DNA from: Linanthus parryae
Lineage: Eukaryota > Streptophyta > Magnoliopsida > Ericales > Polemoniaceae
Direction: 5' to 3'
Length of the DNA: 64,000 nt
Assembly: GCA_023055425.1 (NCBI GenBank)
Contig: JALGPY010000003.1
Coordinates: 56,343,891 to 56,407,890, forward strand
The position numbers and the translations under genes are program-made. The first letter of the stretch is position 1, and every line of letters begins with the position of its first letter. This document shows, piece by piece, positions 48,755 through 58,926 of the stretch. The notes beneath the pieces were generated by a model. The model did no database searches and was not told where the DNA came from. It saw only the letters and a list, made by a program, of their open reading frames with translations.

Positions 48755-50589
48755 AAAGAGAGTTTGTCTCTAAAGAAGCAAGTGGGAGGAATGTAGAACT
48801 TGAAGAGGTTCAAGAACCACAAAACACTGAACCGATTATGGAACATGAACAGGAACCACAAGCAGTTGTGGAGCCACCTGTTCAGGTAACACAAGAGCTT
48901 CGTAGATCTAGTAGAGTGCGCCAGGAACCCGAGACGTATGGACTTCTCGTAACTGATTCCGGTGACACGATGCTCATAGATGATGAGCCTACTACCTACG
49001 AGGAGGCCATGAGTGGCCCAGACTCTCAGAAGTGGCTGGAAGCCATGAGATCCGAGATGGAATCCATGTATACCAACAAAGTATGGACTTTGGTGGAACC
49101 ACCTGATGGGGCGCGACCCATAGGGTGCAAGTGGGTCTTCAAGAAGAAGATCGACATGGATGGTAATGTGATTACCTATAAGGGCCGATTGGTGGCTAAA
49201 GGATTCAGACAGATTCATGGTATTGACTATGATGAAACCTTTTCTCCAGTCGCTATGACCAAATCCATCCGAATCCTACTTGCGATTGCAGCATACCACG
49301 ACTATGAGACTTGGCAGATGGATGTCAAAACAGCATTCCTTTATGGGAATCTCCTCGAGGACGTGTATATGATACAGCCGGAGGGTTTTGAAGATCCAAA
49401 GCAAGCCAACAAAGTCTGTAAGCTGCAACGGTCCATTTATGGATTGAAGCAAGCTTCTAGAAGTTGGAATCGACGTTTTGATGAAGTGGTCAAAGAGTTT
49501 GGCTTCATCAGGAACGAAGATGAGACTTGTGTCTACAAGAAGGTTAGTGGGAGCTCAGTAGCTTTTCTGGTCTTGTATGTGGATGACATACTACTCATTG
49601 GAAATGACATTCCCATGCGGCAATCTGTGAAAGATTGGCTAGGAAAGTGTTTCTCAATGAAGGACTTAGGGGAAGCAGCCTATATACTCGGTATAAAGAT
49701 CTATAGAGATAGATCTAATAGGTTGCTAGGCCTAAGTCAAAGTACATATATTGAAAAGGTGTTGAAACGGTTCAACATGCAAGATTCCAAGAAGGGATTC
49801 TTGCCCATGTCACATGGAATCACTCTTTCGAAGAGTGGTTGTCCTTCCAATGAGATTGAGAAGGAACGCATGAGTAGAATCCCCTATGCCTCGGCCATAG
49901 GATCTATCATGTACGCCATGTTATGTACTAGACCAGATGTGTCATATGCCTTGAGTATGACAAGCAGATACCAATCCAATCCGGTTGAGAGTCACTGGAT
50001 TGCAGTCAAGAACATCCTAAAGTACTTGAGAAGAACTAAGGATGCTTTCTTGATATTTGGCGGTGAGGAAGAGTTGCGTGTAATGGGTTACACTGATGCA
50101 AGCTTCCAAACCGACAGAGATGACATTAGATCACAATTGGGATATGTGTTTTGCCTGAATGGAGCAGCGGTGAGCTGGAAGAGTTCCAAGCAAGAGACGG
50201 TAGCTGATTCTACAACAGAGGCTGAGTGCATTGCTGCAAATGGCGCAGCAAATGAGGCTGTTTGGATCAGAAAGTTTGTTTCTAAACTTGGTGTGGTCCC
50301 TAGCATTGCGGATCCAGTGGAGTTGTTCTGTGACAACACTGGGGCGATCGCGCAATCAAAGGAACCCAGATCGTACCAGAAGTCCAAGCACGTGCTCAGG
50401 AAGTTTCATCTGATTCGAGATATTATCGATAGAGGAGACGTTCGGATATGCAAGATTCCTACAGATGATAATCTGTCAGACCCGCTTCAAAGCCTCTCAC
50501 GCAGTGGAAGCATGAAGGGCAAACTAGGAGTATGGGCATACGAGATGCGCCAGATTGGCTCTAGTGCAAGTGGGAGACTGTTGGAATAG
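48724..50589 (+). pseudogene. Copia pol, second part: reverse transcriptase and RNase H
   Basis: Reads from FVARTGVFLEREFVSKEAS through the RT: WVFKKKIDMDGNVITYKGRL, YDETFSPVAMTKSIRILLAI, QMDVKTAFLYGNLLEDVYM and the catalytic LYVDDILLIGND (about 49580). RNase H follows with GYTDASFQTD, STTEAECIAA, CDNTGAIAQSKEP and KHVLRKFHLIRD. Uninterrupted through RNase H. The stop codon (50587-50589) lies 11 bp inside the 3' LTR, so the last residues are LTR-encoded. It has a Met at 48724, but in the intact element it would be fused to the upstream part. Confidence 0.9.
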
Positions 50590-52009
50590 ATGCCCTAGAG
50601 GCAATCTAGTTTAGTATGAATTTGTATATGGCTAGAAAATTCATTTATTATTTATTGGATATTTAATATAATGAAGTCCTTAGATTTACAATTGTGTTGT
50701 TTATCTTAAATATCCCTAGTCAAGTATAATGATTAATGGGACAATCATCTATAGACTAGTACAGGGTTGGATTGATATGGAGATATCACGATCCAACCCA
50801 TAGGTGTGCATTATGGAATGTTGCACTGGATTGACCCATATCCGAGAAGGCTACATACACGTTGTGTTGAGTCACAAGCGCTTCTCGCGGTGCAATGGTA
50901 TTGTCATCCTTAGACTTGAAGTCACTAGATATTCTAGTTGTGGATCATTGTGATCTTGGTAGCTTTAAACGCTACACCGTAACTGGGTAGTTATAAAGGC
51001 GTGTACTGGATACAATGAGAAGCAAGCTTAGAGATCGTAGTGGACGTAGAGAGGATTTGTCCCTCCCACATAACGGGAGCAAATATCCTAGGCCACTCGA
51101 GGGATAGTGCTTATAGAATGTCTGGCCAGACTCAAATAAATCAATATGGGATATTGATGTTATTTGCACGAATAAGGCTATTCCCATGGATCGAGAAACT
51201 ATGGATTGGATATACGAGTGTGACTTGTATGTCTCGTGTCCAATCCGGATATAGAGACAAAGGGATGAGACAATTACTTGTACAAAGGTTGTCAAGATGA
51301 CTATTCTATTAGTTGGCTAGAATGGATGTTTTGCTAGAGACCGCTCCATATTAGCAAATATTGCTACCAACTAGATAGAACCTATGGGGTCACACGCTAT
51401 ATAGAGTTGAACTAGATTTGGGAATTAATTAATTGGATTAATTAATTAGAAGGATCACTTTGCAAACCCTTGCATACTTAGTAGGGACTAATTTGCAAGG
51501 AAGGGACTAAATTGAATTCTAGTTGGACTAGAATAAGTCCTTTAGGTAGTTAAAAAGGAGTTGTTGGACTATATAAAGTACCTTCCCTCCTTCCTTCCCA
51601 CATAACTTATGCTCATTAAGTGAACATAACAAGAGTGGGAGAGAACAAAGGAGAGAGAGCAAGCAACAAGGAGGCCCGACGCCACCCTTGCCGCCGCCCT
51701 CGTCCCCGTCGGCCAAAGGAGGCCGAGACCCTCCTTTGGGTCTCGTTTTGCGTGATTTCCTCTTCCTCTTCCTATTCCGGGCTAGCACCAAGGAGTTTGG
51801 GAGATCTAGGATCAACTCTAGGCGTGGATCAACTATAGAGAACGTGACATTATTCGCGTTTGAAGTCATCAACGAGAACCCAAAGGTGTGTTTATGATTT
51901 CTAACCTTTACCATCGTTATGTCTCTTGACTTGTGATCCTTGGAGGGTTTTGCATGGTTTTATGTTTGATTATGCTTCCGTTGTGCGATCCATGAATCAA
52001 AACCCTACA
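50579..52009 (+). repeat. 3' LTR of the Angela-like copia element (1431 bp)
   Basis: Preceded by the purine-rich GCAAGTGGGAGAC. It differs from the 5' LTR at about 20 scattered positions and one 1-base indel. Confidence 0.93.
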
Positions 52010-52014
52010 CACAC

Positions 52015-52094
52015 AACCCCACACTTCCTATGTCATTTCTATCCTCTGCTCTTGGTGTATATTGAATCCTCTCTGCAGGATTCTCTTGTACACA
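52015..52094 (+). repeat. TRIM-like LTR-B, right part
   Basis: Resumes LTR-B after the copia insertion (AACCCCACACTTCC...) and ends TTGTACACA before TT and TGGTGAACTC (primer site). Confidence 0.85.
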
Positions 52095-52133
52095 TTTGGT
52101 GAACTCGACGTGAACTTACCATTGCAAGAAACC

Positions 52134-52530
52134 ATGTCTCATGAAGAGGATGTCAGTAACAGATCGCCTCGGAGGCCCGCCGTACTCCTACAGCGGCCGG
52201 TGAAGCTCAGACAATAGAGGCCTTGGACGCTACCATCCAGAACCAGGCGAAGGCTCTCAAAGCACAATCTGCGCAGCTGGAACGGATAATGGCTATCCTG
52301 GGGACTCTCGCCCCAATCCCGCATCAGCCACTACCGTCTCTCAGGGAGGATGAGCTTCCACCACTCAAGGATTGGGAATGTCAACCACACCACCCAATCT
52401 CAACCTTCAAAATCCATCGGCGACGACGCAGTTACCCTCAGTTCAGGGGCCAACGGCACTGCCCAATCACAGGACAAGCTGACGTCACGCCTAAAACCCT
52501 AAAAGACCAGACGACACAACTCTAGAGATT
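52134..52530 (+). pseudogene. Second gag-like frame of the TRIM-like array, frameshifted
   Basis: Begins with the same MSHEEDVSNRS but lacks 22 bp shortly after (within the SPSTKTTS region of the first copy), which shifts the frame. Part of the coiled-coil stretch remains in another frame (about 52223-52310). Confidence 0.65.
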
Positions 52531-52663
52531 TTAGGTCATAATGACACGCACGGGGGCTGAATTTGCGTGTATTTGAATTGGTGCGTGGCGACGACGCGTA
52601 CGCTGGTTCCTGTGCATGGAAGCCTATCCGGCTATGAGCCTTCACGCGCAGAAAGGGGGCTAA

Positions 52664-53294
52664 TGTAGATAGTGCTTTCTGGACAAGCAAATCTTGGCCA
52701 CGTGGCGACCATCAGCACACCATACTGTGCTCCACACACACTGAATCACCAGCCGCGCTGATCCACGTGGGGGCTGCGAGACAGGGCCCTCGCATACCAC
52801 CTCACGGGACTTGTAGGGACTTAGTGATTTGGAGGCTAGAGTAAGTCCTGTCGCGCGCGAGCGAAAACCAAGCCCGCGCGCGACCCCTAGTAACTGCTTT
52901 TGAGAGATTTATGGCACGAGCTCCATAAACCCGGTTAATCCGGTCAAACCCGGCCAACCTCGTAACGGTTCCAGTATACGCGGATAACGTGCAGTAACGG
53001 TCCCTATATACGCTGACGAACGTGCCGTTGTGGTTAAGCTAATTAAGCCGCCATTTATGCGCGCATTAACCACACTACAACGGTCACATTCTCTGTTATA
53101 TATAGATCGTTAACCCTTCCATACAAGGAGAACACACCTGAGATACGCGGAAGCTCTGCCAAACTCCTGTCTCTCTCTCATACAGTGCTATTGCCTTACT
53201 CTCTCCCTACACACAATCCCACATTTCCTGTGTCATTTCTATCCTCTGCTCTTGGTGTATATTGAGTCCTCTCTGTAGGATTCTCTCGTACACA
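52664..53294 (+). repeat. TRIM-like LTR-C (631 bp)
   Basis: Complete LTR, starting TGTAGATAGTGC after the polypurine GCAGAAAGGGGGCTAA and ending CGTACACA. The unit sequence then resumes with ATAGGCTATTCC, as at 26360 in unit 1. Confidence 0.88.
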
Positions 53295-53509
53295 ATAGGC
53301 TATTCCTGTTTGATCTGCATCGAGAAACAACCAAGAATAAGGAATTACCGCAACTCCAACAATAGTTTGGTAATTTTACGGCAGACCCGAATCACAATGA
53401 TGCACATCGCCGAAAGCATCTCAACCTCAAAATCATGAATCAAAAACATGATTATGGTGATTAATTTTACCAAATTACAATGATGAGAGAGGACTTAACA
53501 AATTACAGA

Positions 53510-53776
53510 TTAGGCTTCCCCCAAATTCTTACTGAATGTCTCCATCGAAATTTGGTCAAATGACGAATTGCATGAGGGTTTTGTTTCGCCTGGTGTTAAG
53601 AAGCTACCACCTACTGCAGTTCTAGAACATGATGAGCTGTTAGAGTTGTTGCAGTTGTGGTGGAAAGCTTTGATGGAGTTATTTTGAATAATGAAGGTGA
53701 TGGTGAACATATGTGTTAAATTAATAGTTGGGGTGGGTTGAGGTGATTCATCAGTTGGGTTGTGAGGTGATGGCAT
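53510..53776 (-). CDS. Unrecognised 88-aa open frame (unit 2 copy)
   Basis: Counterpart of 26569-26832 with one extra codon and a few substitutions; it remains open from MPSPHNPTDE to the stop. No domain was recognised. Whether it is translated cannot be told from the sequence. Confidence 0.3.
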   Translation of the reverse strand: MPSPHNPTDESPQPTPTINLTHMFTITFIIQNNSIKAFHHNCNNSNSSSCSRTAVGGSFLTPGETKPSCNSSFDQISMETFSKNLGEA

Positions 53777-55070
53777 TTCATAGGTTGAGGTGTCTAGTGT
53801 TTATAATGTTTATGCAAGTTTGTGTTCACATGGGGGCGGGGTGGGTACGTGTAGTTATACGAAATTTTAGGATAGTTGTTGGAATGTCTTGTTTTCATTA
53901 AATTTTATTTCAACCCGCTGAACTGATATTAATTATAATTTGATCTGTGCCATTTTTGAAACTTCATTTTTCCCAGAGATGAGCTGGTACTGAATGAGGA
54001 ATAATTACACAGTGACCTCTAAGATTTTTGATAATTCTATTTTGCCCCACCACTTCTACAATATTACATCATCACCTCTCATTAGCCTATGGTCATTATC
54101 CAATTTTTACTTAACTGGGGAAATAGAAAATTGTATTTGCACTATGACCCAAAAAGTTTGAATTATTGTACACTAAAAAAATTCAGGGTGTTACATTATC
54201 ATAAAAAATGTTGGTGGATTGTGAAGGAAAAGACACAATTCTTTGAATAGCATCTTAGACCGTGGAATTTTAGCTGCAGTTGTAGAAAGAGCTCTAAATG
54301 CATCTTCTACAGAAGATCTTGCTCCTGGTACCTAATTTTTTTGCTCCACAGTGGATGAGATTGGTACTAATTAGACCACAAAGCCAATAGTAACTCTTAT
54401 GCGTGACGAGTTACCCGCACAATCTACACCAGCATGCTTGACCATCTATAGAATTGGATGGATAACACATACCATGATTATAAGTTCCTTGTAAGTAGCT
54501 AAATATTATTTTAGCGCCAATCATATGTGAAGTAGTAGGTGAGTGCATGATTTGACACATTAATTTACTCCAAATGATATATTAGGTCTCGCGAATGTAA
54601 AATACTACAATGCGCCAAACAACTGTCTAAATTGAGTTGGATTAGATAAGGGAGTACATCACTCATATGCTACTAAATGCCAGCTGCAGTGGGAGTTTCA
54701 TCATCAACAGAGTGATATCATTGCTCGTGTATGTGTCAAATACAGGCATGTAGACAATGAGCTGAGCTTTGTTGGGGGGGGGGGTGAAATTAACCTAGCT
54801 GCACAAGTCTGAAGCTCAGGTCTGTGGTCATGGCCGGCAGACGAAACGGCTACTTTAGACCCAAGGCGGCATGGCCCCCGTGTTTTATAGTTGGAATTTT
54901 TCTTGAAGATAATAGTGATTAGTGTAATTACATAGTTTAGTGTGTAATTTTAATAAGTTCCATTTTATTTTTTAGTGGCAATTCTCATTTTGGACACAAA
55001 CTTTAACAAAGTTCAAAATCTTGTTGATGACATATAATACACTTTTAGTTTTTCTTTATCAAAAAAATAA
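53777..55070. other. Non-coding region, unit 2 equivalent of 26833-28125
   Basis: No gene recognised. It includes a shortened G-run near 54773 and the GC-rich patch at 54815-54890. Confidence 0.4.
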
Positions 55071-55560
55071 TTGGGTAATAGACACCAAACTTACATGAAA
55101 AATGCATTTTGGGACACAAAACCCCCATGCACTTTCAATTTCCACTACAACACCCTGTAATATACATCTTTGGGACACATAACCCCCATGCATACCAATT
55201 TTTCGCTGAAACCCCCTGCAATATATATGTGAGTCTCTTAACCCCAAATTGATAACGAATGTTAATCTTTTAACGGAAATTGACCACGTGCTAATTACGC
55301 GATGGTCTTTGAAGTTGTTTTTATTTATCCACAGAGCTAGCACGTGATGAATTTTTGTTAAATTTTTTAATCCCGTTGTCAATTTGGTGTAAAATGTCCC
55401 ACAGATGGATATTGCAGGGGTTTTAGTGGAAACCTGAAAATGCAGGAGGTTATATGTCCTACCTATGTATATTGCAGGGGGTTGTAGTGGGAACTTGAAA
55501 GTGCATGGGGTTTGTGTCCCATAATGCATTTAGCATGTAGGTTTAGTGTCCATTACCCAA
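55071..55560. repeat. Foldback/MITE-like element (unit 2 copy)
   Basis: Same long inverted termini (TTGGGTAATAGACACC ... GTCCATTACCCAA) and same flanking TTTTTCTTTATCAA as 28126-28617. The antisense frame across it is a by-product of the palindrome. Confidence 0.7.
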
Positions 55561-55600
55561 ATTAATTTTTCTTTATCAAAAGGGTATAAGGTTAGCAAAC

Positions 55601-55674
55601 GGGGGCTAGCTCAATTGGTAGAGCGTTTAAAAGTCTGTGCATGAGGTCTTGGGTTCGAACTCGTTAGGTGACAG
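55601..55674 (+). repeat. tRNA-like sequence (unit 2 copy)
   Basis: A box region GGGGGCTAGCTCAATTGG and B box GGGTTCGAACTC. GACAG at its end (55670-55674) is the unoccupied target of the gypsy element found in unit 1. Confidence 0.55.
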
Positions 55675-56526
55675 AATTGGTAAGTCTAAAAAAAATGATG
55701 AGGTTCGTGAGTATTAATTAAAGTTTAATTATATCATTGTTTATAATCAGTGAACATGAAACCAAGTAAGGGTCTAATTATCTGCACAAAATGATGCTAC
55801 CCTGGTTTTTTTTCTTTCACTTTATGGAATGCCTCCAACTGATGCCCTCCCCGTCCACATTCAACATGCAAAGTCTTGGATGCATATGAGGTAAGTACAG
55901 TTTCCAATACGTATGTGTATGCCGTTCTAATTAGTTTTGATTGGTGAATTTGGTGAGCTGAGAGATGTTCCCTCCCTATTGTCTCCCTAGTGAAACGTAA
56001 ACATAAAGTTTAGTATGTTAAAATTCACGTGTTCCCAGAGTTAAACTGTAAATATGTTGCATATTGGGAGTCTGGTGGCTTCTCAAAGATGAATAAATTC
56101 TTATCAAGACATCGTCACAAGTGTATCCCAATATTGTGAAATTCAGTAAGGTATCGAGGTCCTCCACGACATTCTCATTCTACGGATCTAGGCAATTTCA
56201 GGTAACATAAGTGCGGGTCACGATTTGTCGTGTGGATATTGTAATCTTCACTAAAGCCTTCCTCATAATGTGTTTCACACAAATCAGTTAATGTTTCCCA
56301 TGGTTATGTAGAAGAGTGGTATTTGCTCTTTCAGCTTGTTGATTAAGAGTGGTTTAAACATTGTTTTTTAGGAAGTTTTCGAGCTTACACCCGGATAATT
56401 CTCGAGTGGGTACAAAAAAAGAGTTCACCTGCATTGCAAGGAACACGCAAATTCTAATCTTTCTACAGATAGAACTTGTGTTCATAGATGCGATTGTAGT
56501 CAAACCAGGCAATGAGGTTGCAGTTA
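55675..56526. other. Non-coding sequence upstream of the U1-like gene, unit 2
   Basis: Equivalent to 31471-32322; no gene recognised. Confidence 0.45.
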
Positions 56527-56564
56527 GCCCCACAGCGAAAAAGAAAGAGAAAGGACTACATAAT
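56527..56564 (+). promoter_or_regulatory. Degenerate, short-spaced USE and TATA, unit 2 U1-like
   Basis: GCCCCACAGCG (56527-56537) and TACATAAT (56557-56564), separated by 19 bp exactly as in unit 1, so the short spacing predates the duplication. Confidence 0.6.
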
Positions 56565-56587
56565 GAATGCATAGATGATTGAGCAAT

Positions 56588-56751
56588 ATACTTACCTTGA
56601 CGGGGTCAATGAGTGATCAAGAAGGCTCAAGGCCTAGGTTGGTGACCTCCATTGCACTGAGGAAAGCCACTAGCCGGAGATCTACCTAAGTGGTGAAGTC
56701 TACGCCATAATTTGTGGCAGAGGGGGCATGCGTTCGCGCGGCGCCTACCAA
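56588..56751 (+). ncRNA. U1 snRNA-like gene, unit 2; altered 5' end
   Basis: Same variant as 32384-32547, but the splice-site pairing end reads ATACTTACCTTG instead of ATACTTACCTGG, changing the base that pairs with exon position -3. It keeps CCATTGCACT and the Sm site ATAATTTGTGG. The weak promoter and imperfect last stem suggest a pseudogene. Confidence 0.82.
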
Positions 56752-58017
56752 TTCTAAGTCAAGTTTGGATTAGATCTCTTCTAGGGAAGGGAACAAATTA
56801 ATCATAATTATATGGTGTTGTTTGCAGTGGATTGGATATTTGAATTCACAAAAGGTTTGTTCTGACAGATTTTGGGCATAGAAGAGTAAGAGTTCCCTCA
56901 GTTGATTCCTCTCATCACCATGCCTAGAAGTTGGGAACGTTTATTGGAGGTCGAATTGATACCGATATTGCAGCAGGCCTCATAGAACAACTCTGAATCT
57001 TTGATTCTTGAAGAAGACATGGTTATTGGTATAGATTTCAAGACCAAGATAGGGCAACCTTGAATCTTTGATCCTTGAAGAAGACATGTTATTGGTATAG
57101 ATTTTCAGTACCAAGAGAAGTGTCCAAAAGTGGCGTGAAGTTTGATCAAAGTTAAGAGAAATTGTCTTTTTCCCAGAATAGCAGTTAAGCCCCTCAGCCA
57201 ACATCTCAAGTATCCTCAAGGTCATCTTAACATTTCCTAATTTAAGGGAACACCCATTTTTGTCACTATTTGCATATTACAGCCCAACAGATAGGGGTGT
57301 GCATGAACCTACGGGACCGGCGGAACCGGACCGCACCAAACCAAACCGTACCGAACCGTCGGTTCTTTTCAACTTTAAATAAACGTGCAGTGTTTCTTTT
57401 GGTAAAATCGAACCGGGCCCTTACCGAACCGGACAAAAATCGAGTAACCGACTGAAAACCGGATGGGCTAAAAATCGGATGGGAACAAAACTTTATTGTG
57501 TATTAAATTTGTTTGTTAATGTAATGTGCATGGATTTACTAATTTCTATTACGAATACGATAGTTGACTACTAACACACCTGGGGCCTGGCGTGTTGATA
57601 ATGCCAACAACATTTAAAAGAAAAAAAAAATGTATCAATTTTAAATGTGAGATGTTTGTGTTATCTGTTGAGGAGACGAGCAATGACGAATGGTATATGA
57701 ATTTGGGAAACCAAAAAGTGAATAAGAATGAAAGACATTGGTGGTTTTGTTGTTAGCGAAATGAAGAATGAGAGTAAGGTAGAAGCTAAGCGGTAGAGGC
57801 TCCAATCACGATGAATAGGAAGTGTTTTTGTTTGTATTGAGGAGAAAGGAATAAAGAACGGGACGCATGCATCTTTTAGCTTAATGTCAGGTGGGTGGAG
57901 GAAGTAAGAAGAGGAGGATTCATCCAAGACAAAATTATATATCAGCAGCAGCAAGTGGGATTGGGTGCTGGTGTGAAGGGAATGCAAAGAAGGAAATAAA
58001 ACAGCAAGTGGGAAACG
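56752..58017. other. Spacer between U1-like and U2, unit 2
   Basis: Equivalent to 32548-33829, with small indels: a 19-bp insertion near 56845-56865 and loss of about 40 bp near 57197. It contains the ACCGGACCG repeat at 57291-57480. No gene recognised. Confidence 0.45.
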
Positions 58018-58070
58018 TTCCCACATCAGTAGAGTTGAATAAACACAAGAAAAAGGACGGAGTATAAAAT
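58018..58070 (+). promoter_or_regulatory. U2 promoter, unit 2
   Basis: USE TTCCCACATCA (58018-58028) and TATAAAAT (58063-58070), 34 bp apart; unchanged from unit 1. Confidence 0.9.
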
Positions 58071-58094
58071 GGCCAGCCCAAGGGTTGGAAGATC

Positions 58095-58292
58095 ATACCT
58101 TTCTCGGCCTTTTGGCTAAGATCAAGTGTAGTATCTGTTCTTATCAGTTTAATATCTGATATGTGGGCCATCGGCTCACACGATATTAAATTTATTTTTA
58201 GAGGGGGAGGGCCTCATCACAGTAGCTTGCTATTGGGGCTCCTCAAGTGTTGCCCATGTGTTGCACTACTGCAAGGGCCAGGCGCACCCCAC
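58095..58292 (+). ncRNA. U2: U2 spliceosomal snRNA, unit 2
   Basis: Differs from the unit 1 gene at about two positions, both in the 3' half (GGGCCTC for GGGGCTC and GTTGCCC for GTCGCCC). The 5' domain, branch-site pairing GTAGTA and Sm region are identical. The complete promoter and 3' box are present. Probably functional. Confidence 0.95.
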
Positions 58293-58301
58293 CCAATACT
58301 T

Positions 58302-58308
58302 AGTTTAA
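58302..58308 (+). terminator. snRNA 3' box downstream of U2, unit 2
   Basis: AGTTTAA, at the same distance as in unit 1. Confidence 0.75.
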
Positions 58309-58531
58309 TGTTGATTCTCGGGGTCGGGTTGTGGCTCATACATTTGATTAGAAGAGAACCCTCCTACGTGGAGGAATTCATTTCCAAGAGCAAGTCTTCA
58401 TGAAGAAGACTAGACTGTTGAGCACAAGAATATTTGTTGCTAAACGGCATAATAGACATTCACATGCATATACATTGCAGAGAATAGCCAAGGCCAATTC
58501 ACTGGTCCCCTCCCTCCCTCCACGGGGGGTA

Positions 58532-58919
58532 TGAAAAATAACCCGTTAGGGTTTAATTGTGAAAGATTGTGAATTGGTGAGACACCATAGAAATGAAGAA
58601 GAGAGATTCTGTATTTGACAAAGAAGACAAAGAAGAAGATGATTACATATGAAGATGAAACTGACTTTATATACAAGAAGGGGGTTTCAATCTATGCCGT
58701 GGGAATAGGTTTGACTTTGTCTAACAAAGGAAACTATACAACAGGTTGTGATAATCAGAGATTTACCCCTTGACTTGTGATATTCTCACTTGGACCACAA
58801 AGATGGGTTCAGGTTTGTATAATGGTCAGTGGGCTTCAGCTGAGTATGCTCACACCAGCTTTGGGCCTAGCTGATTGTCTTTGGGCCTTTCTAGTTGAGC
58901 TGCAGTATATCGTCTAATA
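58532..58919 (-). repeat. 3' LTR of the Ale-like element (388 bp)
   Basis: Minus-strand start TATTAGACGATATACTG after the polypurine tract; end TTTTTCA. The homologous start is recognisable in the old relic at 11882. Confidence 0.93.
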
Positions 58920-58926
58920 CTCCCCC

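Larger units (their letters stand above)
43483..52009 (+). mobile_element. Angela-like Ty1/copia retrotransposon, 8527 bp, TSD CACAC
   Basis: The LTRs (43483-44914 and 50579-52009) start TGTTGGAATAGATGCCC and end AACCCTACA. They are flanked by CACAC (43478-43482 and 52010-52014), duplicated from the target CTACACACAACC seen intact in LTR-A. The primer site TGGTATCAGAGCC (44916-44928) fits initiator Met-tRNA. The order gag, protease, integrase, RT, RNase H is that of copia. The LTR start resembles Angela/BARE-type elements. About 20 substitutions and one indel between the LTRs (about 1.4 %) indicate recent insertion. Frameshifts in gag and pol make it non-autonomous now. Confidence 0.95.
41722..53294 (+). 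mobile_element. Tandem TRIM-like element with three LTRs, hit by a copia element
   Basis: Structure: LTR-A (41722-42338), internal 1 (42339-42930), LTR-B (42931-43482 plus 52015-52094), internal 2 (52095-52663), LTR-C (52664-53294). Complete LTRs are about 632 bp and internals under 600 bp. Each LTR is followed by TTTGGTGAACCC (primer site) or preceded by the polypurine GCAGAAAGGGGGCTAA. Only a short gag-like frame is present, so it is a non-autonomous TRIM/SMART-like element. LTR-A lacks its first 15 bp and no target duplication is seen. Unit 1 gives the empty site (near 26350). Confidence 0.85.

Noticed and set aside
41722..53294. Autonomous LTR element spanning LTR-A to LTR-C with copia pol as its own coding region
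   Set aside because: The copia part has its own LTRs, primer site and CACAC target duplication, and interrupts LTR-B; it is a nested insertion.
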